A DNA stretch of 32,909 nucleotides from Mastigamoeba balamuthi (taxonomy: Eukaryota > Evosea > Mastigamoebida > Mastigamoebidae): the NCBI GenBank assembly GCA_902651635.1, contig CACRSC010000084.1, forward strand, positions 499,194-532,102, in the 5' to 3' direction. Made by a program: the position numbers and the translations under genes. The notes beneath the pieces are model-generated. The model searched no databases. It saw only the letters and a list, made by a program, of their open reading frames with translations, and had not been told where the DNA came from. Positions within the stretch are counted from its first letter, which is position 1, and every line of letters starts with the position of its first letter. This document shows, piece after piece, positions 1 through 10,900 of this stretch.

Positions 1-832
1 CCCCGACTCGGGGCCCGTGCCCCCCCTCCCCCTTCGTCCCGCCGCCCCCTCCCCCCCCGCCCCCGCCTGGCTGCAGTTATTGAGTGGGAGGTGTGTGTGT
101 GTTGTCGCCCACACCTCTCTTGTCACGTAACTTCCACTTCGCCTGAAAGATTCTCTCGCTTCGCCTCAACGCTACGACCGCAACACCACCCTGTGGGCAT
201 AGTTGATTTTTAAGGAATCACCGCTGGCAGTGTCCTGTGGTCCCGCCGCCGCCAAGCGCTTGCGCGCCGTCGCATTTACTCAACCCCCCAGCGCCGGTGT
301 GGGGGTCAATTCGGATATTTCCCTGGTTCGTGGAAATCAGTGGGCGATGAATCTTGCTTGCTGCCTCGCCGCCCTCGTTGGCCCCCCACTGCCCGCGTTG
401 CCCCCTCGCCACGCCCGGAGCGTTCTGTTGGCCACGGCGCTGCTCCGCGGCACAGGGGGATGCTCTCAATCGCGCCGCAGCGTTGTGGCCACCGTGGGCG
501 CGATGTGGTGGTCGTTGTCGGGCGCTCTTTGTACTTCGCCCGAGCACTTCGGACAACGGGCCGATGACAACGAAAACGAACGCCAGCGTTCGAACACGAG
601 CGGCGGCCAGGAGGGGCCCTGGGGCACGACTCGGGGGCGACCACCGCCGCCGGGGGAGGTCGCCGCCCTGGGTAGGGCTGGCAGCCGTGGCGTGGGAGTT
701 GCCGAGGTCGGTCTCATTCTCGACTCCTCCCCAGTTTCGCTCTGTTAATATCCACGGAAACAGGAAAGTGTATGCATCCTTTCGGGAAGCGACTCAGAAA
801 TGCGTTAACAACGCTCTGCCCGAGCGAGAGCA
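1..832. other. GC-rich stretch without a recognised gene
   Basis: The first 70 bases are C-rich low complexity. Positions 200-750 are open in several frames on both strands, as expected of GC-rich DNA, but no frame gives a recognisable protein or a clear exon pattern. It may be intergenic or the end of a gene lying to the left. Confidence 0.4.
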
Positions 833-850
833 TTGCATAACATAAAAAGC
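833..850 (+). promoter_or_regulatory. AT-rich TATA-like patch upstream of the 897 frame
   Basis: A short AT-rich run with the core ACATAAAAAG lies about 50 bases before the ATG at 897, inside otherwise GC-rich DNA. It could be a core promoter for the small frame at 897. This is only a resemblance; no transcription start can be seen. Confidence 0.2.
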
Positions 851-896
851 AGAGCCAGTGAAACACGTGCGCCCCCGTGCGTGCTTTGCCGTTGCG

Positions 897-1121
897 ATGG
901 GATCGTCGTCCTCGCGGGTCCGGATCGTGGAGGTGTCGGCGGCTGCCCCGCTCAGTCCGCTGGCCTCGTCTGCCATCGACGACATACTGTTCGACCTCCT
1001 GATGCTCGGCGTCCACGTGGTAGTGGAGGAACGGCCGGTCGAGATGCCCGTGCTCTCTGCACAGCGAGACCTGTGCCCCACTGAGCAGTGCTTGTGCGAG
1101 CCCGAGCGTATGAGCTGCTGA
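897..1121 (+). CDS. Possible first exon or remnant of an unknown protein
   Basis: This 74-codon frame starts MGSSSS, which resembles an N-myristoylation signal. It has many G-starting, G/C-ending codons, like the confident genes in this window. It is short, ends in TGA and matches no family I recognise. The AT-rich, CpG-poor block begins within about 50-100 bases of its end, so a longer gene may have been cut off there. A Ser/Thr-rich frame on the opposite strand (about 860-1140) is an alternative reading with a weaker codon pattern. It may also not be coding at all. Confidence 0.22.
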   Translation: MGSSSSRVRIVEVSAAAPLSPLASSAIDDILFDLLMLGVHVVVEERPVEMPVLSAQRDLCPTEQCLCEPERMSC

Positions 1122-1169
1122 CTGCGCTGCAGCCACCACGGAGCCCAGCCCACCCAGTGTATAGTATGA

Positions 1170-3050
1170 GAGATCGGACAAATAATTTTGCGATACAGCA
1201 CACTTGATGCTGGATAAGCGCAAGTTTGTTACACCAAATCTGAGCTCAGTAAGATACCCAGATGACGGTATAAATGTTATGCAAAAGTGAAAAATGTACT
1301 TCTGGTCTTCAGAAAAAACCAGTAGCTGTAGATAGTACAAGTTTTTTCTGAGGGCCAAAACTTCCTTCTGCTTCTTGTTATGAGTTTATTTTCTTGCAAA
1401 TAGTGATACATATGCGAATCTTAGTATAGTCCTTTGAAGTATCAGTATGACTGGCAGTAATGTTGCAACAATTTGACTAATATATTTAATACATGTTTTA
1501 GCTTTATAGTGGAATTCAATACAGTAAAGAATGTATCTCTTTAGCAAAACTGATAGCTAAAGCAATCATGCAGGATCTGTTCTTGTTATCACAAAATTCA
1601 GATAAATATAATTATAATATAAAAGCAACATTCAAATAATACACTAATAGCTCAGTATTTGCAAAGAGAGAGAAAAAGTGATTAATTAGTTCTACATTGC
1701 TCTTAGAGCAGCATAATAGAGAAAAAGACCCCTGAAAAACTATATCTGAACTATTATTACTCAGGAAAACCCTTCAACTCTGCTTATTAGAAGTTAAATA
1801 TTAATTAAATAATCATCAGCATATCAATTTTATTATGTTCTCTATAGTAACCTGGTTCTTCAAGAACATTATCTCATATGTATTATTTTTCAATTAATAT
1901 TTAAACACAACTGCAGAAATACCATTCCTGTAATAAATTATATCATATCATTCTTTAATTGGTACATAAATAAAATGTAAGCAAATAATACAATCTTACT
2001 ATTTTATTCAATTAGTTTTTAATCAAACAGATAAGTGAAACAGAAACAGCAGAGACTCCAATCTCATAACTCTCACCACGCAGTCTGGGGTGAATTGCAT
2101 CAGACCTTAAGAAGCAGGAATTCAACTTGGTATGATACAGTTAAATTCACTACAGATAACTTTACTTATTTTTCAAAATCATGAATATCATTATGTTCTA
2201 TGTATTTCTTAGATAATGCTCTTATCTAGTATAAAGTATATGTTTAATTTCTGGACTACATGCTGATCAAGAAAGACATTTGATGTTATTTTTCTGACTG
2301 TTGCTCTTTGTATGTTTTTCTAGTCTGTTTACTATTATTATCCTCTGCCAGAAGTAGCTTGTTTTATGAAGTTCAGTCAGATTGTTTACAATCAGCAGCA
2401 TGTTTAGCATCTTCATAAGTACAACCTTAAAACAGGAAACTTCTGAGTATCTTTAACTACATTAGTTTCATGAAACTGCAGGAATCAAGTTGCATGATTT
2501 GTCATCTTCAAGATTCCAAACTGTATTGTAAATTCCAAGTGGTATCACTTTGACTGTATGGTTCAGGCATCAAGCACGTGAAAGTACAGAATTCAGTCTC
2601 TGCAGAATACAATCAAGAAGGAATTTATCTGCATTAATACAAGAAAATATTAAAAGCTATGGAAGACCAGAGCACATACACTAAAGTCATTATGAATTTT
2701 ATGGCCACCTTCAAGTTTTCTCAGATTGCAGAGAGTATCAGGAATTACTTCTTCTACATTGACGAACCTGTAGGCATGATGAAATGAAAAAAATCACAGG
2801 TCACTTGTATGAAGTACATGGCAGACCTGCACAGATACTAGTCCTGCCAGCACAGTTCCACAAAGACATAATTCTGTACAGCTTTACAATTTCTGCCTAT
2901 TTGTTCTGTTTTCTCGTTAAATTTGTCTCATGCATGAGCCCTGTCAGTATTTCCCCAAACATTGTATCTCTCTTTGCAATTCACACAGCAGGGTGTTACC
3001 AGTACATTTCGTGGACAGCCCACCTGTTTTTCTTCTGCGCTCCAAGGATA
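1170..3050. other. AT-rich, CpG-depleted block without genes
   Basis: Base composition changes sharply here. The block is AT-rich with stops in all frames. I count only about nine CG dinucleotides in 1,800 bases, while both flanks are full of CG. No long coding frame, terminal repeats, transposase or reverse transcriptase motifs are visible. CpG depletion of this kind is typical of vertebrate nuclear DNA, so foreign DNA joined during culture, library preparation or assembly is a serious possibility. A methylated or late-inserted native segment is the alternative. The right border is diffuse, about 3020-3130. Confidence 0.75.
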
Positions 3051-3661
3051 TCCCAACAGAACAGAAATGGCAAATCCAGCAGTCGGTGTATATCACTACT
3101 TGTTGGCCTGTCTTGCGTCACACAGCTTGGCGAATGGGAGAGATCGCCCCATTTATTTGCACGACGGAGATGCGGGAAGTGGATTTGTTTAAGCCAATAA
3201 GCGAGAAGAGAGGAAGAAGAGAAGAGTGTAGAGATTTAGACATGGCGAAGTGAAAAGGGGAGTCGGCTGAAGGGCAGAGGAAGGGTGGGGGGTACGCAAG
3301 CAGGCGCGAGGAGGGGCGTTGTGCCCAGGGGGCACGTGGCCCCCGCTCGTCCCCGTCGGACCCTCCCTCTGGCCAGACCCCGACAATTTGTTTGCTCACA
3401 GTGAGCGAGCAAAGCAGATGGATGGGGGGAAGGGGGTGGTGGACGTGGGGGCTGTGGCTCGGGCGCTTTTTGAGAGGCTCTTGTTTGTCGCACGAGTGGA
3501 TATAAAATCTCCGGTGTGTCTGCCATGGGCCTGCCCAGCACCCCCTGCCCACCCCCCGGACCAAAGGGAAAACACAGAGGAGGGGAGGAGGGGATGGCAG
3601 GCAGGCAGGCAGGCAGGCAGCGGCCAGAGAGAGCTACGGGCAGCGGGCGGGGGCGCAGCTC
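3051..3661. other. Transition zone without a recognised gene
   Basis: Composition returns from AT-rich to GC-rich across this interval. Short frames exist on both strands, but none shows a familiar motif or a convincing exon structure. It holds a tetranucleotide repeat near 3600 and is followed by the 3' end of the minus-strand gene at 3662. Confidence 0.5.
3596..3619. repeat. (GGCA)6 microsatellite
   Basis: Six uninterrupted copies of GGCA are visible directly, with further CAG-like bases after them. The repeat lies about 40 bases beyond the stop codon of the minus-strand gene at 3662, probably in its 3' untranslated or intergenic DNA. Confidence 0.95.
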
Positions 3662-4584
3662 CTAGAACACAGGGAACGAGAGGCGAGAGGTGGGGGGCGA
3701 CAGCTGGAGCAGGCCCATGTGCACCGACGCCACGTCGACGTCGTCGTCCTGCCCGCCGTGCGCCGCCGCGCCCCCTCTGATGGCCATCGCCGGCGACGTC
3801 GCCACCACCTGCTCGCGTTGGCGCCCCACCGCGTCGCGCTCAAAGTTGCGGTTCCTCGCCAGCGGGTTCTGCGAGCGGTCGATCAGCGCCGGCGCCGTGA
3901 AGAACTCGATGGGCGCCGGCGACACAGACGACTCGACGCGCGGCATCGCCACCTCCCTGCGCGCCATCGTGCGCTCCGGCCCCGGGCTCGATATGCGCTC
4001 GTCGCTGCTCCCCGCCGCCGCCTCGGCGCACGGCGGGCCCTGCGGCTCCCCCGAGTCGTCCGCGCACGACGCCGCGCGGCCCGGCGGCGCGGGCGAGTAG
4101 TAGGGCGCCTGCACGTCGGCCTCGTGGTGGAAAATATCCAGCAGCTCCTCGTCCAGCGCCACGCTGAACGCTCGCGGCGGCGCCATCGGCACCACCGGCA
4201 CGCGCCTGCTCGCCGCCCGGCCCCTGACCACGCGCGTCACGGCCGGCGGTCTGCCCCGCGCGAGCGCGCGCGCGTTCTTTGAGTATTTTTGTGCATTAAA
4301 GTAAAATATTTCATCGAGCAGAGGAAAAAGGTAGGAAAAAGAAACCCCGGCGCGCGCACGCGCGGAGGGCTGCCGCCCGGGGGGGTTGGCCGGCAGCGGG
4401 AAAAAAGATATCGCGCCCGGCGATATCTCCGGCGCGAGGGGAAAAAGAGGGGATATCGGGGGGCCGCGGAGGACGGGCGGGGGGCGGCAAGAGGAGCGCG
4501 CGGAGAGGCGGACCGGCGGTCGACGACATTGAAGGCGCGCAGGGGCTTGGGGTGCACGACCTGCGGCGCGGTGTCGAACATCAT
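3662..4584 (-). CDS. Uncharacterised protein, about 219 residues, two exons
   Basis: I do not recognise this protein. The proposed model has exon 1 at 4514-4584 (starting with two Met codons) and exon 2 at 3662-4250, joined across a 263-nt intron (4251-4513) with a GTCCGC donor and a GGGGCAG acceptor. The join keeps frame, splitting an Arg codon, and the same GTCCGC donor occurs in other genes here. Codon use in both exons is G/C-ending. The protein has an Arg-rich N-terminal third, a short acidic helix-like stretch (DEELLDIF), and a long Ser/Pro/Ala-rich, probably disordered remainder with no membrane segment. Alternatively translation starts at the ATG at 4184-4186 (174 residues) and the AT-rich patch at about 4285-4320 is its promoter rather than part of an intron. 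It diverges from the DNAAF4-like gene. Confidence 0.45.
4406..4428. repeat. Inverted repeat with GATATC in both arms
   Basis: Arms AGATATCGC (4406-4414) and GCGATATCT (4420-4428) are perfect reverse complements separated by five bases, and each arm holds the palindrome GATATC. A third GATATC lies at 4452-4457. The element falls in the proposed intron of the minus-strand gene. It could be a hairpin or a protein-binding site; nothing else in the sequence decides its role. Confidence 0.85.
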
Positions 4585-5408
4585 CGCGGGTGGTTGGCCT
4601 GTACGGTGTATGCGGGTGTAGTTTCCGGCGCGCCGCGCGGTATTTTAGGGAGGGGATGCGCGAGTGATCGGCGGTTTCTAAGGGGTGCGCTAGCGCGGGT
4701 TTGTGTGTGTGGGTTTTTGATCCCCCGGGGGGCTTTCTTTTTTTTAAATCGGGGAATGAACGAAAATCTTCTGGTGGGGGAAAAGACAAAATATCGCACG
4801 TGCGGGGTCTGCCGTCTTCCTCGGGGTCAGGGGCCTGCTGCGGCCGTACGGGTGGTAGTGCACCTGCGGTGTCTCCAGTCTGGGCTGTGGGTGCGCGGGG
4901 CGAGGCTGTCCCGTGTGCTGTGCGTGGTCTGGGGTGGTCCTGGTGCACGCGCGCGTGTTCCGCAGGTGCCGGGGTTGAAATGGGGGCCTGAATTATAACT
5001 GTATCGTTAATAAACCGACGGATCGGCCAAATCTGAAATCGACGCAATACCCTACCGGTCGCGGGGGGTGCACCGGAATGCGTTCTACCGCTCAGCCCAG
5101 CCCCGTGGGGGTGGGCTGCCGGGAAGCGACCCCGAAGAGGAATCGCCCGAAAGATCCGCGTATCCGCCCTGCACCGACGAACTCGCCTCGTTCCCACACA
5201 AAGACCCCCACCGTTCAGAGAACCTGCTCAGACACCCCTCCTCATGCTCTTCGGGTCAAGCCGGGTCCTGTGCCAGCCCCACACCACCCGAGCCTGATTT
5301 TCCGGTAGATTTCCCTGTATCGCTGCCTGGGTCCCCGAACGTTTCAAACGTTGAACGCACCAACGCCGTCATCGTCTCGTCTCCCACACACCGCCAGAAA
5401 ATCCAGGG
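4585..5408. other. Divergent intergenic region
   Basis: This 824-base spacer separates the minus-strand gene (start 4584) from the DNAAF4-like gene (start 5409) and presumably carries both promoters. It is GC-rich and open in several frames but shows no recognisable protein. One AT-rich island at about 4988-5010 is a candidate core promoter or 3'-end signal. Confidence 0.5.
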
Positions 5409-6549
5409 ATGCCCATCAAGCCGCTGCTCTCGTGGGAGCAGGACGACGAGTACGTCGTCGTGAAGCTCGCGATGGCGGGCGTCACGCGGCCGTCGCTGTC
5501 GCTCGAGGCCACGCCCACGCACGTGCGGGTCGCCTGCCGCCCGTACCTCGTGGTGCTCGACCTCTGGGCCCCCGTCGACGACCTCGCCAGCGCTGCCGAG
5601 ATCCACCCCGGCTCCCTCGTGCTCCGCCTGCGCAAGTCGGCCCCGCGCCTCGCGTGGCCGGCCCTCGAGGTCGCGGGCCTCGACGCGGGGCAGCTGCGGG
5701 CCCGCCGGGCAGGTGCGGACGAGGCCGTGCGGCGCAGGCGGGACGAGCAGGCGCACGCTCAGCGAGAGGCGAAGTTCGAGGCCGAGCACGACGCCACCCG
5801 CAGGCGCGTGGAGGCCGAGTCCCGCGAGCGCGAGAGCGCCGAGCGCGCCAAGGACCAGGCCATCGCGGGCGTGGTGTCCGCCGGGCTCTCTGAGCTCCGC
5901 GGAGGCTGCGAAGGGGCCGGAGGCGCGGCAGCAGCGGCGCCAGCAGACGAGACGGGGAGGGGATGGAGGACGAGGAGGCACCGCCGAGGGAGCCGCAGCG
6001 CGTGGTCTTCGAGCTCAGCTCGCGGCCGAGGGACACCATGCCGCTGCGCGAGGGCGGGGGCGAGCAGCCGGGAGCGGCAGCAGCGAGCGAGCGCAAGAGG
6101 GCCGCGTCGGAGCTCAAGGCTCGAGGGGACGCGTGCTTCCACGCGGGAGAATTCGCCGACGCCGTCGACTTCTATTCGGCGGCCATCGACATCGCCCCGG
6201 ACTCGCCGTTACGACCACGACGACGATGGCCCCGCTTTCTCAACGATGCCGCTCGTGCAGGGAGCTGTTCTCGTGGTTCTCGAACAGGGCGGCCGCCGAG
6301 CTCGCGAGCGGGTCGCTGGAGAAGTGCGTGGAGGACAGCGCGAAGGCCCTGGAGCTGATGTCGGCCAAGGGAGTGGGAGCGGGGCAGTCCCGCGCCAGGG
6401 CACTGGCGAGGAGGGGCGCCGCGCTCGGATCGCTGGGGCGCATTCAGGAGGCTCTGGCAGACTACGAGGAAGCCGTGCGAGCTACGCCGGGAAACCGCGA
6501 GCTCGAGGCCGATGCGGCACGCCTTCGGGCTCTACTGCCGCCTCAGTGA
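5409..6549 (+). CDS. DNAAF4: Dynein axonemal assembly factor 4 (DYX1C1)-like protein
   Basis: DNAAF4 is a cytoplasmic co-chaperone that helps HSP90/HSP70 assemble dynein arms for cilia and flagella. The domain order fits. An N-terminal CS (p23-like) domain (about residues 1-85) contains the family stretch APVDDLASAAEI, followed by a charged coiled-coil region. The linker RVVFELSSRPRDTMPLRE resembles the family's conserved pre-TPR motif, and three TPR repeats end the protein. Three frames are used. Exon 1 runs 5409 to about 5870 and exon 3 is 6261-6549. The 53-nt intron 6208-6260 (GTTACG...GTGCAG) is clear. The first intron must end somewhere between about 5890 and 5998, and its borders are unresolved. 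The product is about 330 residues, against 420 in human, mostly by a shorter middle. A single-base assembly error instead of intron 1 cannot be excluded. Confidence 0.75.
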
Positions 6550-6716
6550 CATGCTCTGTTGGCACCCTTTGCCTCTCTCTCTGTCCCCGACCTCCCTCCA
6601 ATTCGATAACCGGAATTCATTGTTCTCAGACAGTTGATGATCGCGCAGGATTCCTCTGAGAAAAAGAACCCATACCAAAAAAGTAAACCATAAGCGGCAG
6701 TGCGAGACGCATACCT

Positions 6717-7722
6717 ATGAATAGGCTCTCAGGCGGCGCGGCTCCTGGCATCGTCGTCGGCGTCTCGTGCCGCTGGTGCCGGCGGGCGTTTGACGACGGG
6801 GCCACCCTCGAAGCGCACGAGCACCGCTGCAGCCGACGTCCTCACGGGCCTCCAGCCCGCCTGAGCCCCATGTACCCCAGGCGCTCGTCCATGCCGGCTA
6901 TCGGGCTGGCCCCTTCGGTGGCCCCCATCATCCGCAGGTCGTCGCTCTCGCTTGCTCCCGTGGCACTGGACTCGTACATCGTGATGCACGGTGCCCCGGC
7001 GGACGCCATCATGCGCGTGGACGGCGTCGTGGTGCCGTCGACGACAGGGCGGGACTACCGCGGGCTGAGCCATGTGCCGCAGGGCGAGCACGCAATCATC
7101 GTCCAGACAGCCGAGGCCGAGGTCCAGTGCTCGCTGCGGGTGTCCATAGCCCGCGGGGCGGTGTCTGTGGTTCGCTGGGAACCCACGGGCAATGCACTGT
7201 CCGAGGACCGCGAAGGACACGCGCGATGGGCACGAATGGCCATCGGCGGCGAGCTCGACGATGCAATGGTATCGTACCCGCGCAAGGCCGCCGCAGAGAT
7301 CGCAGACTCGACTGCAGGACTGACGACGACCTCCTTCGGGGAGCGCGACGTCGCGAGGCTGCGCAAGGCGTTCGAGGCGCTGTCTGGAGCGCCGAACGAA
7401 CGGGCTGCGGAGGCATACGCAGCTGCGCTGCAGGCAAACACGGTCTCCACAGCAGAGATGGCTGCTCATCCGCAGTACTTTGCGGGAATCGCCGAAGTCG
7501 TGTCCGAGCAGCTCAAGAGGTTTCCCGACATGCGCCGTATGGATGGCTGTCGGCGGTGGCTCGAATCTCTGCGGGTTCGTTTCTGCTTCCTACTTGTATT
7601 CAGACCATAGGCTCAGTCAGCATTCATATCCCACCCAGGACGGACTGCTCGTTATGATCAACCACCCCACGCTAGTTCAGGCCGGCGGGAATCTTGCAGT
7701 TGAACTCTCCGCGTCAGACTGA
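6717..7722 (+). CDS. AAR2-like domain protein with N-terminal zinc finger
   Basis: Residues 18-38 form a compact zinc-finger-like motif (C18, C21, H34, H36, C38). Residues about 80-185 resemble the N-terminal beta domain of AAR2, the U5 snRNP assembly factor that holds Prp8 before its replacement by Brr2. The order fits: a hydrophobic strand followed by an Asp, then YRGLSHVPQGEHAI and VVRWEP. The rest is helical, includes AAHPQYFAGIAEVVSEQLK, and does not clearly match the AAR2 C-terminal domain. Exon 1 is 6717-7574. A 46-nt intron (7575-7620, GTTCGT...AGTCAG) leads to a last exon of 33 residues, for 319 in total. The ATG is the first in a frame that follows AT-rich DNA 167 bases after DNAAF4. 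The AAR2 assignment is from pattern memory; a diverged paralogue is possible. Confidence 0.5.
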
Positions 7723-7918
7723 GTAAATTGGTGGGCACCAAGGGCATCTTCCACCGTTTGCACAAAGTGGTCTCTGTGTTAAACAAATCTTGCATGTCTG
7801 AGGTGCAGAGGGTGCCCGCATGGACTTTGAAGGGGTCGATTCCAATGCGTCACCTGTGGAGGAGGTACGCAAGGGCATTCACAGCGCGTCCATCGCTCCC
7901 TTTATAGGTCAAGGCCGT
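7723..7918. other. Convergent intergenic spacer
   Basis: About 195 bases lie between the stop of the AAR2-like gene and the stop of PPDK on the other strand. It should hold both 3' untranslated regions. No further gene is seen. Confidence 0.6.
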
Positions 7919-10900
7919 CTACTTGGCCTTGTTGTTGATGGCGGCGTGGGCAGCGGCCAGGCGAGCAACGGGGATGCGGAAGGCCGAGCACGAGACGTAG
8001 GTAAGGCCGATGATGTGGCACCACTCGATCGAGCTGGGCTCACCGCCGTGCTCTCCGCAGATGCCGACCTTGAGGTTGGGGCGCGTGGCGCGGCCCTCCT
8101 TGACGGCAATGTCCATGACGCGGCCGACGCCGTCGCGGTCGAGGATCTCGAAGGGGTTGGCGGGCAGGATCTTGTTCTCGACGTACTTGGGGATGAACTT
8201 CTGCTCGACATCCTCGCGCGAGTACGAGAAGGTGCCCTGGGTCAGGTCGTTCGTGCCGAACGAGAAGAACTCGCTGAGCGTCGCCAGCTTGCCGGCAGTG
8301 AGGGCCGCGCGGACGCACTCGACCATGCTGCCGTACATGAAGGGCACCCTGACGCCGTGCTCGGCCTCGACCTGCGAGACGACGGGGTCGATGACCCTCT
8401 CCTTGATGAACTGCAGCTCGCGCAGCTCCGTGACGTTGGGCAGCATGATCTCGACGTGGAAGTCAACCTTCTCCTTGGTGAGGATGGCGCCGGCCTCCAT
8501 CACGGCGCGGATCTGCATCTCGTAGATCTCGGGGTTGGTGATGCCCAGGCGGATGCCGCGGTGGCCAATCATGGGGTTGACCTCCATCAGCTCCTTGACC
8601 TTGTGCAGGATCTTCTCCTTGGGGGCAATCTCCGCGGCAGACGCGCCCTTGAGCTTCATCTCGTAGATCTCGCGCAGCACAACCTCGAGGCTGGGGAGGA
8701 ACTCGTGCAGCGGCGGGTCCAGCAGGCGGACGGTGACCGGCAGCGGGGCCATCACGCGGAGGATGTCGACAAAGTCCTGGCGCTGCAGGACGAGCAGCTT
8801 GTTGAGGTGCCTCTTGCGCTCCTCGAGCGTGTCCGACATGATCATGTCGACCACAATGGGCAGGCGGTCGACGGCGTTGAACATGCGCTCAGTGCGCACC
8901 AGCCCGATGCCCTGCGCGCCGAACTCGCGGGCCTTCTTGGCGCCCTCGGGGGTGTCGGCGTTGGCGCGGACCTGGAGGCGGCGGAAGCTGTCGGCCCACT
9001 CGAGGATCTTGCTGAAGTTGCCGCTCACGCCGGGGTCCACCAGAGGCGCGGCACCCTCGTACACGTTGCCGCTGGTGCCGTCGATCGTGATGATGTCGCC
9101 CTCGTGCAGCGTCTTGTCGCCGATGTGCGCGAGCTTCGCGTGGACGTCGACCTGGATGTCCTCGGCGCCCGACACGCACGGCTTGCCCATGCCGCGGGCA
9201 ACGACGGCGGCGTGCGACGTCTTGCCTCCGCGGCTCGTGAGGATGCCCTGGGCCACGAAGAAGCCGTGGATGTCCTCGGGCTTGGTCTCCTCGCGGACGA
9301 GGATGACCTTCTTGCCGGCCTTGGCGTGGGCGACAGCGTCGTCGGCGTCGAAGACGGCCTCGCCGACGGCGGCTCCGGGCGAGGCGTTGAGGCCCTTGGC
9401 GAGGGCGTGGCCCTTCCACTTGGGGTCGATGCCCTTGTGCAGCAGCTGGTCGACCATGTCGGGCTTGAGGCGGAGGACGGCCTGCTCCTTGGTGATGAGG
9501 CCCTGCTCGACCATCTCGACGCTCGTGCGGACCGTGGCCGTGGCGTTCATCTTGCCGTTGCGCGTCTGGAGCATGTAGAGCTTGCCCTTCTCGATCGTGA
9601 ACTCAAAGTCCTGGACCTCCTTGAAGTAGCCCTCGAGCTTGGCGCGGATGTCCTCGAGCTGCTTGTAGGTCCCGGGCAGGTCGGGGTCGTGCTCCATGTC
9701 GCGGATGGTCTTGGGCGTGCGGATGCCGGCGACGACATCCTCGCCCTGGGCGTTGGTCAGGTACTCGCCGAAGAAGACGTTCTCGCCGGTGCCCGGGTCG
9801 CGCGTGAAGGCCACGCCCGTCGCCGAGTCGTTGCCCATGTTGCCGTAGACCATCGCCACGACGTTGACCGCGGTGCCGTCGGCCATCTCGGGAGTGATCT
9901 TGAACTCCCTGCGGTAGTCCACCGCACGACGGCCCATCCACGAGCCGAACACGGCGCGGATCGAGGTCTCCAGCTGCACGTACGGGTCGCGGGGGAACGG
10001 GGCACCGGTCGCCTTCTCCGTGATGGCGATGAACTCCTTCGAGAGCTGCTCGAGGTCCGCGGCCGTGAGATCCGTGTCGAGCTTCACGCCCCTGGTCTTC
10101 TTCAGCGTCTCCATCGACTTGCCGTAGAGCTCGTCGTCGACGTTGAGCGCGATCTTGCCGAACAGCGAGATGAAGCGGCGGTACGAGTCCCACGCGAAGC
10201 GGTCGTTCTTCGTCTGCGCGGCGATGCCCTTGACCGTGTCCTCGTTCAGGCCCAGGTTGAGGATCGTGTCCATCATGCCGGGCATCGACATGGCGGCTCC
10301 CGAGCTGGATATTCAGATTCCCACGGCGAATCAGCGTCATTAGAATCTCGCAGCGGAGAAAAAGGAAAAAGAGATAGAGAGGGAAAAGCGGGGGTTTTCA
10401 ACAACGGCGCCCCCGGATGTGTTGTCACGGGTCGGGGGCCCGCGAGGGCGGGGACTGCGGGCGGGCGTACCGGACGGAGACCAGCAGGGGGTTCGCCGAC
10501 GAGCCGAACTTGCGGCCGGCCTTGTGCTCGACGTACTCCATCTGCTTGTGGACCTCGGCGAGCAGCTCGGGCTTGAGCGTCTTGTTGTTCACGTAGAACT
10601 GCTTGCACTGCTCCGTCGTGATCGTGAAGCCTGCGCGCGCCCGCCCGCACGTTAGTCCGCAGCCCCCATTTGTGTCCCCCCTGCGAAATGGCCTCTAATT
10701 CTCCGGGAAATGTGCCACGCAACAACCGACCCCCCACCGCCACGAGAAAAAGTGACCAGAGCCCCGCGGCGAGGCTCCGGGGGCTCTGCGGACCGCTCCG
10801 CAGACGCCCTCGGCGAGAATTGCGGGCCCGAGAACTGAACGAGGGGAGGGGGGCGCGCTCGCACCCGGGGGAACGGGGAGGCCGATCTGGGTCATCTGGC

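Noticed and set aside
203-845. Overlapping frames on both strands
   Set aside because: No frame shows a motif, consistent codon use or believable splice sites; GC-rich DNA without stops explains them.
1170-3050. Retroelement or DNA transposon
   Set aside because: No terminal repeats, target-site duplication, transposase, integrase or reverse transcriptase motif could be seen.
2784-3253. Plus-strand frames of about 75-140 codons
   Set aside because: They span the compositional transition, overlap each other in three frames and resemble no protein I know.
7820-10576. 918-codon open frame on the plus strand
   Set aside because: It is antisense to PPDK. Long antisense frames arise when the real gene uses G/C at third positions; the translation is repetitive (Asp, Val, Leu, Ala, His) and has no family features.
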